DNA from: Lantana camara
Lineage: Eukaryota > Streptophyta > Magnoliopsida > Lamiales > Verbenaceae
Length of the DNA: 64,000 bases
Direction: 5' to 3'
Assembly: GCA_037501455.1 (NCBI GenBank)
Contig: CM074860.1
Location: 39,690,501 to 39,754,500, forward strand
Shown here: piece by piece, positions 49,700-60,365 of the stretch
Numbering within the stretch: position 1 is the first letter of the stretch
How the letters are laid out: each line of letters starts with the position of its first letter
The notes under the pieces: model-generated
What the model saw: the letters and a program-made list of their open reading frames with translations, nothing else
The model's database searches: none
What the model was told of the DNA's origin: nothing
Translations under genes and position numbers: made by a program

Positions 49700-51296
49700 G
49701 TAATTACGGAGATTGAATGATTTTATTGAAAATATGTGATATATAGGGCTTGGTATTGGCTTGAGTGAATAGTGTATTTGTTGTTGGAAAATATTTGTGA
49801 TCATTAAGCTTGAGTTTGATGCACATATCTTGAGTTTTATGAACTTGGAGCATGATGGAGTGTATGGGTTTTGAATGATGGATTATTGATGATCTATCAT
49901 GGAATTATGTGTTTTTATGAGTTGTTATTGATCTATTGGTATGCTAGCATATTTATTGTATCAAACTTATGCATTTAATCTTGGCTTGAAGCCATTCTTG
50001 TTGATTGTTGTTGTGTTTTGTTGCTGCTCTGTCCTGTCTTCATTCTTACAGCAGCTCTCGTATTTTGGGAACGACCCTTCCCAACCCCAGTTTAAAACTG
50101 GAACGGCCGTTCCCATGATGCTGAAACAATAGGCCAGCGAGACTGGGAACGGCCGTTCCCATTTTGGCCTTTGAGCCGGAAGGGCCGTTCCCAGCTAAAA
50201 CGTTTTCCCTTTTAAGAAAACGCTGGCGCGTTTTCTGTAGGCCATGGGAACGGCCCTTCCCATTATCAAAGGGAAGCCGGAACGGCCGTTCCCATAGTCT
50301 AGAAAGTGCCCAAAATTCACTGCATAAAATTACATTTTTAGCACCTCGATCCGACGGCTTCTTTAACCCCTAATTGCTATTATATGACTGATTGCATGTT
50401 GAAACGCAATATTTTCATGGTACATTGTATTTTTCCCGTCGTCTCGTTGTATTTTCGCCGTTCGTCATATTTGGTATATTTTGAGTCGTGTTTCACGGAC
50501 AATTATCTTTCTTGCACAGACCAACTTCCTGGTGACGAGGAGCAGGCCCCGTGAGCTGTTTCCTTGGATATTTTTGGGTCGTTCTGGTGAGGTTTAATTT
50601 TAGATACATAGGACCCGTACAACCCTATGTGAAGTTTTAAGCCAAAACCTATCTTTATACTTATAGTTTTCCAATGAGATTGGTTTGCAAATGTTTTACC
50701 GAACTATTGAAGGGATTGACTGATTGATTGATTGATTTGGCGAGTATTGTATGGCACTGTGGGCCCGAGGGTAGTGACTCGAGCCAACCGGGAAAGCATG
50801 GGCTGACGGGTAACTCGAGAGCTATCCTCACCAAACTAGGATGAACCCTGAACCCTCTAGGAGATTAGGGGAGGAAGGAGTTCCGGGCTTAGGGATTCAT
50901 GTACCCTCTGCCCAGATTGATTGGATGGTGGGGCCTTGCAATCCCACCATCACCCGGAGGAAGAAGGCGTTATTGAACTTGCTAATTGTGCACAGTAATA
51001 AATTGCTTGATCACCTAATCACCTAATAATTGATTGATTGATTGATTGTACACAGTCGGTGTAAGGTTGGAGAGTTGCCCCACTCGCCGGGCCACAATTG
51101 ATTGTATTGAATTGATTAAATTGAAATTGAATTAGTTATAACCTCGGGCAATAGAATCTTTTATTTTACTAAATTGTATTGTTTTCCGAAAATTATTACC
51201 CGAGATTATGACTTGCATGTTGGTGCGCTTATATTTATTTATACCCCTCGCTCAGTCTGTGTTGGACTGACAGCTCAACTTTTCAGTGTTTTGCAG
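49700..51296 (+). other. Putative intron inside Gy-C 5' LTR
   Basis: Donor GAG|GTAATT (GT at 49700). The 3' end has CTGAC (51267-51271), pyrimidines, TTTTCAG (AG at 51285-51286) and TTTTGCAG|G (AG at 51295-51296). The copy in the 3' LTR is 57154-58750. Splicing is inferred from motifs only. A longer alternative runs to the acceptor at 51952 before gag. Confidence 0.45.
50065..50300. repeat. GGGAACGGCCGTTCCC cluster in Gy-C 5' LTR
   Basis: Six units, one perfect 16-nt palindrome at 50145-50160, others with one or two changes (GGGAACGACCCTTCCC, CGGAAGGGCCGTTCCC, GGGAACGGCCCTTCCC). The 3' LTR copy is at 57520-57755, perfect unit at 57599-57614. Confidence 0.9.
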
Positions 51297-51711
51297 GGCG
51301 TGCTAGGCGGGAATTTAGAGTCTAGTGGTCTTTAAATTTGGGTCTAGCACACTTCATTCCTACATTTTGTTATGTATAGCTTGGGATATTTTGTATCATG
51401 CCTTGTTACCTATTTTGTTGGGAGATGATATTGTATTGATAGTGTGAATGTTGGTATCTATAAGTAAATAAATAAATATGGTATCTATACGTATCGAATG
51501 AATGTTATTGCTTCCGCTTTCATAACTCTGAATTGCTCTGACTTGATTGTTGGTTGGTTTTAAATTGAGGGTACCCGCCTAGCCTTGAGTCATTTTTTGT
51601 CACCCGTTCGCTATAGCTTTGATTCATGTATGGATTGTCCATTTCATATGTGGATTGGAGCTATAGTGCGGGGGATGTGGTGCCTAGCGTTCCGGGTACT
51701 ACATCCTACGG

Positions 51712-51723
51712 TGGTATCAGAGC
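51712..51723 (+). other. Primer binding site of Gy-C (tRNA-iMet type)
   Basis: TGGTATCAGAGC followed by TCGGTTGC, 8 bases after the LTR. Confidence 0.9.
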
Positions 51724-51915
51724 TCGGTTGCAAAATCGGGTCTCTAGTGTCGTGTCTTGTGAGTCTAGGTCGTACGGCATAGGAACTAATTGTCAATCTG
51801 AGAGTCTTGCATTGTTATTTGATACTTGAACCTACTTGACTTACTTGAATTTGGGGTGACTTGTTGAGTTTTGAATTCATGTGCAATTTGTGAGTTATTT
51901 GCACACATTGCAACT

Positions 51916-51953
51916 TACTAACCGAACATGCATAATAGTGACTTGATTTCAGG
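51916..51953 (+). promoter_or_regulatory. 3' splice-like site just before Gy-C gag
   Basis: TTACTAAC (consensus-like branch point, about 51916-51923), then TTGATTTCAG|G ending at 51952, one base before the gag ATG. Gy-G has TTGATTTCAG|GATG at the same place. Confidence 0.5.
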
Positions 51954-53146
51954 ATGGCTCGCGACAGACATCACCGTGATCGTTCTCCTAGACATCGACA
52001 TCATCGTCATCATCGCCGGGAGAGATCACCACCTCCTCCTCCACCTCCTCAGGCTCAGCCACAGGATTTTATGAACGCCGTGGTGGGTCTTATTGATCAG
52101 AGAGTCCGGGATTATATTCCTCCACCACCACCAGTTGCACCACCAAAGCCTGGAGGCCAGATTTCAGCTGTTTTCAGGGAGTTTCAGAACCGGCATCCTC
52201 CCAAGTTTTATAAAGGGAATGATATTCAGGCCGAGCAGTGGCTGAAAAAAATTGAGAGGATATGGGAGCTTATCCCGTGTGGGTCCCGGGAGAAGGCCCG
52301 ATGTACTATTTCTTTGATTCAGGGCGAGGCATACTCATGGTGGGAGAGTGTCCAGATTGTGTTAGCTGCTGCAGGTGAGGAAGTGAATTGGGCAGTCTTT
52401 GTCAGAGAGTTCCAGAACAAGTTCATTCCCCCATCTTCTCCCACTAGGAGATTGAAGGAATTTACGGAACTGAAGCAAGGAAATAGGTCGGTCTTAGAGT
52501 ACATCGCCGAGTTTGAGAGATTGTCCCGCTATGCTCCTAATATAGCGAGTGATGATTTCCATAAGGCGATGCAGTTTGTTCAGGGCCTTAGACCGGATAT
52601 TCAGGTAGCGATTGAGGCAGTCAACACGAACACCTCGGTGAAGGCTACCAAGAAGGCACTATTGGTTGAGGATTCAGTGAATGCGAGGCGATCTACCTAC
52701 CGTTCTGGTTCAGGTTCGGGCTCAGGGTCTGGATCGGGATTCAGAGGTTCTGGATCGGGATTCAGAGGTTCTGGATCGGGTTCAGAGGTGCCGGATCAGG
52801 GTATAAGGGTTCAGGCTCAGGTTCTGCTTCAGGCAAGAGGCCGATGGTTTATTCTTCTTCACCACCAGCTCCACAGGGCCCAGGGAAGAAGCCCCAACCA
52901 GCAGGACCAGTGATTCGAGCTCCAGTTGCTCCAGCTTTGCCACCACCACCCGAGAGACCTTATTGTACCTTCTGTGGACAGAGGACACACGTCTATGATA
53001 ACTGCAGGAGGCGTTTGGGTTTATGCCTACTTTGTGGGAGCGATGAGCATTTGGTAGACGGCTGTCCAGATCGCAGGATACCACCACCGGGAGCACCGAG
53101 ACCACTGATTAGGGCTCGTGCTTATGCTTTGGAGGGTGAGCAGTAG
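51954..53146 (+). pseudogene. Gy-C gag (one frameshift)
   Basis: Capsid/nucleocapsid of a chromovirus, about 397 codons. ATG at 51954 opens a His/Arg-rich segment (RHRHHRHHRRERSPPPPPP). Capsid motifs follow: FYKGNDIQAEQWLKKIERIW, GEAYSWWESV (WW near residue 129), LKEFTELKQGNRSVLEYIAE and FERLSRYAPNIASDDFHKAM. A Gly/Ser-rich hinge of 21-bp repeats comes next. A 1-base loss at about 52780 in the third repeat shifts the frame. The correct frame then gives a Pro-rich linker and two intact CCHC knuckles (CTFCGQRTHVYDNC and CLLCGSDEHLVDGC). It ends at TAG 53144-53146, in frame with protease. Apart from the slip it looks intact. Confidence 0.9.
52706..52788 (+). repeat. Short tandem repeats coding the gag Gly/Ser hinge
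   Basis: 21-bp units GGTTCTGGATCGGGATTCAGA. The third reads GGGTTC for GGGATTC, the 1-base loss that breaks gag. Confidence 0.85.
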
Positions 53147-56100
53147 GATGCTAATATTGATCCAGCCGCGGTAGTTGAAGGTACCATTTGCATACATGGC
53201 ACGAACATTCATACGTTGTTTGATCCGGGAGCTACTCACTCCTTTCTTTCGAGTGCTATATCTGTTTCTTTGCCTTTGCCTGTTACTCGTTCTTCTGCAT
53301 GTTATGTGGTCAGTACTCCGTTTGGTGGTAGTTTAGAATCTGATCGGGTGTTCAGAGAGGTTCCAGTGAGCATCGAGGGTCGAGTTTTCTTGTCAGACTT
53401 CATTGAGTTGTCGATGACTTGCTATGGATCTATTTTGGGCATGGATTGGTTGTACAGACATTCTGCCACTGTTGATTGTAGAGCGAAGAAGGTTCAGTTG
53501 GGATCAGATTTGGTAGTGGGTTGGAGTTCCAAGACTGTACCGCTACTTTCTTTTTCTGAATCTCATAAGTTAGTTCGAGAGGGAGCCACGGGTTTCATTG
53601 CTTATATTCTCAACAAACCTAAGGATCAGAGTAAGCTCGAAGAAACAGAAGTAGTGAAGGAATTTCCCTAGGTCTTTCATGAGGAATTGGATTCTTTACC
53701 TCCAGAACGGGAAATTGAGTTTGTGGTTGATTTGTACCAGAATGCAGAGCCATACTCCAAGACTCCGTATCGTATGGCTCCGGCCAAGTTGAAAGAGTTG
53801 AAGACTCAACTTGATGTGTTGTTGGAGATTGGGTACATTAGACCGAGTTCTTCTCCCTGGGGTGCACCGGTTTTGTTTGTAAAGAAGAAGGACGGAACCT
53901 TGAGAATGTGTATAGACTATAGGGAATTGAACCGGATGACGATCAAGAACAAGTATCCTCTTCCACACATCAAGTAGTTATTTGACATACTTCAGGGATC
54001 GAAAGTCTATTAGAAATTGGACTTGAGACAAGGATACTACCAGCTGCGTATCCGAGCAGGGGATATTTCTAAGATAGGATTTAACACTCGGTACGGGCAT
54101 TATGAGTTTGTTGTGATGCCGTTTGGTTTGACTAATGCCCCAGCAGCTTTTATGGATATGATGCACAGGATCTTCAGGCCTTTTCTGGATAAGTTCGTGG
54201 TCATCTTTATTGATGATATCCTGGTTTTCTCGAAGTCTGCCGAGGAGCATGCAAGACACCTTCAGATGGTATTAAGGACTCTGAAGGAGCATCAACTGTT
54301 TGCCAAATTCAGCAAGTGTGAGTTTTGGATTGACAGGGTGTCATTCTTGGATCACGTGATTTCGGGCAACGGTTTGGAAGTCGATCCTTCCAAGATTGAG
54401 TCGGTTTTGAAGTGGGAGAAACCTAGGAATGCCTCTGAGATTAGGAGTTTCTTGGGATTGGCAGGTTATTACCGGAGGTTTGTTAAGCATTTCTCCAAGT
54501 TAGCAGCTCCTTTAACCCAGTTGACGAAGAAGAATGTGAAATTCAATTGGAATGAAGATTGTGAGAAGAGTTTCACTTTCTTGAAGGAGAAGTTAGTGTC
54601 TGCTCCAGTGTTAGCCCTTTCGGAAGGTTCTGAAGGATATGCTGTTTATACGGATGCTTCTAAGGAAGGTTTGGGATGTGTGTTGACTCAGAAGGGTAAA
54701 GTAATTGCTTATGCATCCCGAAAGTTGAAAGAGCATGAAAAGAATTACCCGACACATGATCTTGAGCTCGTCGCCGTAGTCTTTGCACTTGGAAAGTGGA
54801 GACATTATTTGTACGGGGTGTCTTTCGAGATTTTCACCGACCACAAAAGCCTCCAGTATTTATTCACTCAGAAGGATTTGAATATGAGGCAACGGCGTTG
54901 GATGGAAAGGTTGGAAGATTATGATTGCACGATCAAGTACCATCCCGGTAAAGCCAACGTGGTCGCCGATGCACTTAGTAGGAAGGCTAGTGTGTCGAGC
55001 TTGGAAGTCGATGAAAGTAGTGGAATCGAGCCAATTGTTTTAAAGGCTCGAGTTTCTAATATTTCGGTCCAGCCAGATTTGAAGCACAAGTTGTTTGAGG
55101 CTCAGGGTACGTATTTGGAAGTTCAGAGATTGGTAGCTAAGGCAAGAGCTGATCTGGAGTGTCCATTCGGGTTCGATGAAACCGGTCTTCTTCGTTTCAA
55201 GAACCAAGTGGTTGTACCCGAAGATTTGAAACGGGTATTGCTCGAGGAAGCTCACAGATCGGCTTATTCTATCCACCCCGGAGGAAACAAGATGTATAAG
55301 GATTTAAGGCAATATTATTGGTGGCGTGGATTGAAGAAGGATGTGGCCGAGTATGTGAAGCATTGTCTCACTTGTCAGAAAGTGAAAGCCGAGCATCAGA
55401 AACCGGGAGGTCTTCTTCAGCCGTTACCTATTCCTGAGTGGAAGTGGGAACAGGTGACGATGGATTTCGTGTCCGGATTACCTAAGGTGAAAGGTGGATT
55501 TGATGGGATTTGGGTAATTGTGGATCGTTTGACGAAGTCTGAACATTTTCTACCGGTTCGGATGTCGTATAAGATTCGCAAGCTAGCCGAGCTTTATAAC
55601 CGGGAGATTGTTAGGCTTCACGGGATTCCGATTAGTATAGTTTCTGACAGAGATCCACGGTTCACTTTGAGGTTGTGGCGTGAATTGCAAGAGGTTCTGG
55701 GTACGAAGCTCCAGTTTAGTACAGCTTTTCATCCTCAGACGGATGGTCAGTCCGAGAGATTAATAAGGTATCTCGAGGATTTGCTTCGAGCTTGTTCTTT
55801 GGATTTTCAGTCTTCTTGGCATGATCAGCTACCTTTGATTGAGTTTGCGTACAACAACAGTTTTCAGGCTTCGATTGGAATGGCACCATATGAGCTACTT
55901 TATGGTCGGAAGTGTCGTTCTCCGTTGTTCTTTGACTTGGAAGAGTGGAAATGGACTAAGCAGGAAGGTGTTAAGAAAGGTGAGAAATTGGAAAAACCTT
56001 CCAAGGCCGTTGAAGCTATGATTGAGAAAGTCCAATTAATAAAACAACGGATGAAATCAGCTCAGGACAGACAGAAGAGCAACGCCGATCGTCGCAGAAG

Positions 56101-56545
56101 GGATCTCGAGTTTGAGGTTGGAGACCGGGTATTCTTGAAGGCGTCTCCACGTAAAGGATTTGCTCGGATTGGGAAAGGAGGTAAACTTAAACCTCGTTAT
56201 TTAGGTCCTTATGAGATTTTGGAAAGAATTGGAGAAGTTGCTTATAGATTGGACCTACCACCGAGCCTCACGGGGATTCATAACGTATTTCACGTGTCTC
56301 AGTTGAGGAAATACTACCCCGATGAAACCGAGATCATTCCTGTTGAAGAAGTGGAATTGGAACCGAGTCTTACCTTTGTTCAGAAACCGGTTAGGATTTT
56401 GGGTAAGAAGTTTCAGGAATTAAGAAACCGGAGGATTCCCATGGTTAAGGTTCTTTGGAGAAGTGATAAGACCGAAGAAGCCACGTGGGAGACCGAAGAC
56501 AAAATGAGACGGTTCCATCCAGAGTTGTTCCCTTCCGATCAGTGA
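53147..56545 (+). pseudogene. Gy-C pol: protease, RT, RNase H, integrase, chromodomain
   Basis: It is in the same frame as the end of gag. Protease has LFDPGATHSF and ILGMDWLYRH. RT runs from [13 protein letters not shown] and [13 protein letters not shown] through [20 protein letters not shown] to the catalytic FIDD (54206-54217). RNase H has [10 protein letters not shown] (about 54650) and [11 protein letters not shown]. Integrase has the zinc motif (HRSAYSIH...CLTCQK), D in [17 protein letters not shown] in [10 protein letters not shown] and E in [13 protein letters not shown]. The C-terminus has [12 protein letters not shown] and a chromodomain ([19 protein letters not shown]). The stop is TGA 56543-56545. 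TAG codons at 53669, 53975 and 54011, plus the gag-end TAG, are the only in-frame stops; 54014-56542 is open with all catalytic residues. Confidence 0.93.
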
Positions 56546-56566
56546 ATCTGGGGACCAGATTCTTTT

Positions 56567-56579
56567 AAGGAGGGAGGAT
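56567..56579 (+). other. Polypurine tract of Gy-C
   Basis: AAGGAGGGAGGAT directly before TGTAACG. Confidence 0.85.
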
Positions 56580-59157
56580 TGTAACGCCCCAGCTTTCGGC
56601 ATTTCAGTTATGATCGACACGTGTGCGTTTGAGAGTTAGCTTTTAATTATTAATTGTTCATTTCTTTAATTTTCCATAGCATGACATAATTTTATAAAAA
56701 TTATATTCTTAACATTTTATTGAAAATTCATATCATATCATATTTATTGGATATATTGAACGTGATTGCAATGTGAATTATTTTCCCGAATGTGATTTAT
56801 TTCTTTTATGGCTTTAATTGCTCATTTTCATGATTATGGGATCTAACTGCATTGGACCACATTGATTTTTTAATTTTGGAAATGGATTTGATTGCATAAC
56901 TTAATAAATGGAAGGATTTAATTGCAAATTGGCCATCTCTTCCCTCTTTCATAGCAGCCTTCACGTACCATTACATTCCATTTCATACCAAACATTTCAT
57001 CTTTGTTCTTGCTTTCCTTGCTCAACCGAGACCAAACCCTCACTTTGAAGAGAGGAGATTTCATCCATTCAAGCTAGTTTTTGTGGGTTTTGGGATCATA
57101 GAAGCATCATCATCATCACTTCTTCATCTTAGCTTCCATCTCTTTCATTTGAGGTAATTATGGAGATTGAATGATTTTATTGAAAATATGTGATATATAG
57201 GGCTTGGTATTGGCTTGAGTGAATGGTGTATTTGTTGTTGGAAATATGTTTGTGATCATTAAGCTTGAGTTTGATGCATATATCTTGAGTTTTATGAACT
57301 TGGAGCATGATGGAGTGTATGGGTTTTAAATGATGGATTATTGATGATCTAACATGGAATTATGTGTTTTTATGAGTTGTTATTGATCTATTGGTATGCT
57401 AGCATATTTATTGTATCAAACTTATGCATTTAATCTTGGCTTGAAGCCATTCTTGTTGATTGTTGTTGTGTTTTGTTGCTGCTCTGTTCTGTCTTCATTC
57501 TTACAGCAGCTCTCGTATTTTGAGAACGCCCTTCCCAACCCCAGTTTAAAACTGGAACGACCGTTCCCATGATGCTGAGACAGTAGGCCAGCGAGACTGG
57601 GAACGGCCGTTCCCATTTTGGCCTTTGAGCCGGAAGGGCCGTTCCCAGCTAAAACGTTTTCCCTTTTAAGAAAACGTTGGCGCGTTTTCTGTAGACCATG
57701 GGAACGGCCCTTCCCATTTTCAAAGGGAAGCCGGAACGGCCGTTCCCATAGTCTAGAAAGTGCCCAAAATTCACTGCATAAAATTGCATTTTTAGCACCT
57801 CGATCCGACGGCTTCTTTGACCCCTAATTGCTATTATATGACTGATTGCATGTTGAAACGCAATATTTTCATGGTACATTGTATTTTTCCCGTCGTCTCA
57901 TTGCATTTCCACCGTTCGTCATATTTGGTACATTTTGAGTCGTGTTTCACGGACAATTGTCTTTCTTGCACAGACCAGCTTCCTGGTGACGAGGAGCAGG
58001 CCCCGTGAGCTGTTTCCTTGGATATTTTTGGGTCGTTCAGGTGAGGTTTAATTTTAGATACATAGGACCCGTACAACCCTATGTGAAGTTTTAAGCCAAA
58101 ACCTATCTTTATACTTATAGTTTTCAAATGAGATTGGTTTGCAAATGTTTTACCGAACTATTGAAGGGATTGATTGATTGATTGATTGATTTGGCGAGTA
58201 TTGTATTGCACTGTAGGCCCGAGGGTAGTGACTCGAGCCAACCGGGGAAGCATGGGCTGACGGGTAACTCGAGAGCTATCCTCACCAAACTGGGATGAAC
58301 CCTGAACCCTCTAGGAGATTAGGGGAGGAAGGAGTTCCGGGCTTAGGGATTCATGTACCCTCTGCCCAGATTGATTGGATGGTGGGGCCTTGCAATCCCA
58401 CCATCACCCGGAGGAAGAAGGCGTTATTGAACTTGCTAATTGTGCACAGTAATAAATTGCTTGATCACCTAATCAGCTAATAATTGATTGATTTATTGAT
58501 TGTACACAGTCGGTGTAAGGTTGGAGAATTGCCCCACTCGCCGGGCCACAATTGATTGTATTGAATTGATTAAATTGAAATTGAATTAGTTGTAACCTCG
58601 GGCAATAGAATCTTTTATTTTACTAAATTGTATTGTTTTCCGAAAATTATTACCCGAGATTATGACTTGCATGTTGGTGTGCTTATATTTATTTATACCC
58701 CTCGCTCAGTCTGTGTTGGACTGACACCTCAACTTTTCAGTGTTTTGCAGGGCGTGCTAGGCGGGAATTTAGAGTCTAGTGGTCTTTAAATTTAGGTCTA
58801 GCACACTTCATTCCCACATTTTGTTATGTATAGCTTGGGATATTTTGTATCATGCCTTGTTACCTATTTTGTTGGGAGATGATATTGTATTGATAGTGTG
58901 AATGTTGGTATCTATAAGTAAATAAATAAATATGGTATCTATACGTATCGAATGAATGTTATTGCTTCCGCTTTCATAACTCTGAATTGCTCTGACTTGA
59001 TTGTTGGTTGGTTTTAAATTGAGGGTACCCGCCTAGCCTTGAGTCATTTTTTGTCTCTCGTTCGCTATAGCTTTGATTCATGTATGGATTGTCCATTTAA
59101 TATGTGGATTGGAGCTATAGTGCGGGGGATGTGGTGCCTAGCGTTCCGGGTGCTACA
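56580..59157 (+). mobile_element. Gy-C 3' LTR
   Basis: TGTAACGCCCC...GGTGCTACA, 2578 bp, same features as the 5' LTR: GT at 57154, palindromes 57520-57755, hairpin about 58703-58722, TTTTCAG at 58740 and TTTTGCAG at 58750. Confidence 0.95.
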
Positions 59158-59321
59158 TATTGTCCCCTTTTATTGCTTGAATTTATTTTCCGTTGCATTT
59201 AAATTTCATACTCTGGTATTGTATAGTCTTGTCCGTTCGCCGGAATACTTCTCGAGTGCTAGGTCTCACATCCACTCGGGAAGTACAACGGTGCGGGGTT
59301 GTAGTGTCAAGGGGCGCTACA
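59158..59321 (+). mobile_element. Gy-D left LTR, part 2
   Basis: It resumes with TATTGTCCCC and matches 63336-63498 almost base for base, ending GGGCGCTACA. Confidence 0.9.
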
Positions 59322-59328
59322 GCTAAGG

Positions 59329-59340
59329 TGGTATCAGAGT
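59329..59340 (+). other. Primer binding site of Gy-D
   Basis: TGGTATCAGAGT, continuing CTCAGG, 7 bases after the LTR end; tRNA-iMet type with one change. Confidence 0.8.
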
Positions 59341-59446
59341 CTCAGGTTTAGATAGAGAGAAGTTAACTTAAACATTAGGTAGAGAAAGTATTTCATTGTA
59401 ATCTCTTCACTTTAATAATTTGTAAAGTTTTTTTCTTATAGTAAAA

Positions 59447-60190
59447 ACGGCTGGCTACGGTGAGCTTCCACATTCTGATAGCATAGAGTGGCTTGATCAG
59501 TACGAGCCTCCTAGGACCTTAGTTGTTGCTCGTAGTGGGGGCCCTAGATACTATCCCTGGCAGAGGACTAGGCAGTATAGTCAGGATCCGCATCAGGAGG
59601 CCTTTCCCTGATATGCTTATCCAAACCGAGCAGTCCATCTATTAGAGACCGAGAGAGATGCTTACTTCTATGAGTATCAGAGGACTGGTGAGTACCGACT
59701 GGAGGCTGATAGGAACAGAGAGATGGCTAGGCAGACGACAGTGGATCGTCACCATGCTCGGGACCAGTTAGCTGCATCCCAGATTGCAATTTCTCAGTTG
59801 GCATCACTCGTAACTGAGCTCGAGGAGGATGTAGTCAGTATGACTTTGGATCGTGAGGCTTCTGTTGTGATCCATGATCAGTACCCAGCCCAGATGAGGA
59901 GCCGCTTAGAGGATGCACTTCACCTGAATGACACTCAGATTATGGAGCAGGTTCTAGAGATGCAGCCCGGTCCCGCTCAGCCTGGAGGAGATCGCGAGGC
60001 TTCAGAGGCTATAGTCCATTCTGACGAGGAGGAGGAGGAGCCCCAGCAGGTAGGAGAGATCGACGAGGATACTGACGGATTGCAGGTTGTTCCCGAGGAG
60101 GAGGACAGTGTTGAGCCCAGCAAGGAGTGGAGTCCTATTAGGGTTCCGGATTCAGAGGATACAGTTGACCTTGAGGCGGATAGTACTTGA
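59447..60190 (+). pseudogene. Gy-D ORF1: acidic, coiled-coil-like protein of unknown function
   Basis: A 248-codon frame, open from 59723 to the stop at 60188-60190. Upstream it continues in the same frame to ACG GCT GGC at 59447, likely a former ATG (AAAA-ACG-GCT context), with one TGA near 59609. The N-terminal part is Tyr/Arg-rich (YYPWQRTRQYSQD, YFYEYQRTGEYRLEADRNRE). The middle is heptad-like (LAASQIAISQLASLVTELEE). The C-terminal part is strongly acidic (SDEEEEEPQQ, EEEDSVEP). No CCHC knuckle, capsid motif, protease or RT is present. It sits where gag should start. It resembles no family I can name; a non-autonomous ORF or an extra ORF upstream of gag are both possible. The sequence after it is deleted. 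Confidence 0.6.
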
Positions 60191-60365
60191 GAGGATTGAG
60201 TTCAGATCGGGGGATACAATATATAGGATTGTTACCCGAGGGTATGTATATAGCAGCCAGTGGAGACACTCCCCATTTTTGCAGCAGTACATAGTAGCAG
60301 CAGCGGACAGTACCAGCTTTGACTTACTAGGAGTGACAACACTTGTAGTGTGGAACTCGAGGTAG

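Larger units (their letters stand above)
49126..51703 (+). mobile_element. Gy-C 5' LTR
   Basis: TGTAACGTCCC...GGTACTACA. A pyrimidine-rich leader (49490-49690) ends in TTTGAG|GTAATT. Then come the palindrome cluster (50065-50300), GGGCCCGAGGGTAGTG (50761), the hairpin CTCAGTCTGTGTTGGACTGA, TTTTCAG and TTTTGCAG (51296), GCTAGGCGGG and GTGCGGGGGATGTGG. Confidence 0.95.
49126..59157 (+). mobile_element. Gy-C: full-length Tekay/Del-like Ty3/gypsy element
   Basis: 10,032 bp, both LTRs 2578 bp, perfect duplication TATTG at 49121-49125 and 59158-59162. The order is LTR, primer site, gag, protease, RT, RNase H, integrase, chromodomain, polypurine tract, LTR. The LTRs show about a dozen differences in their first 650 bases (near 1.5-2%), so insertion is recent compared with its surroundings. 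One frameshift and four TAG codons interrupt gag-pol; the last 842 codons are open. Confidence 0.95.

Noticed and set aside
51585..51829. ORFs at the Gy-C LTR/primer-site junction
   Set aside because: They span the LTR end and primer site; similar chance frames arise at each LTR end of this type (for example 59039).
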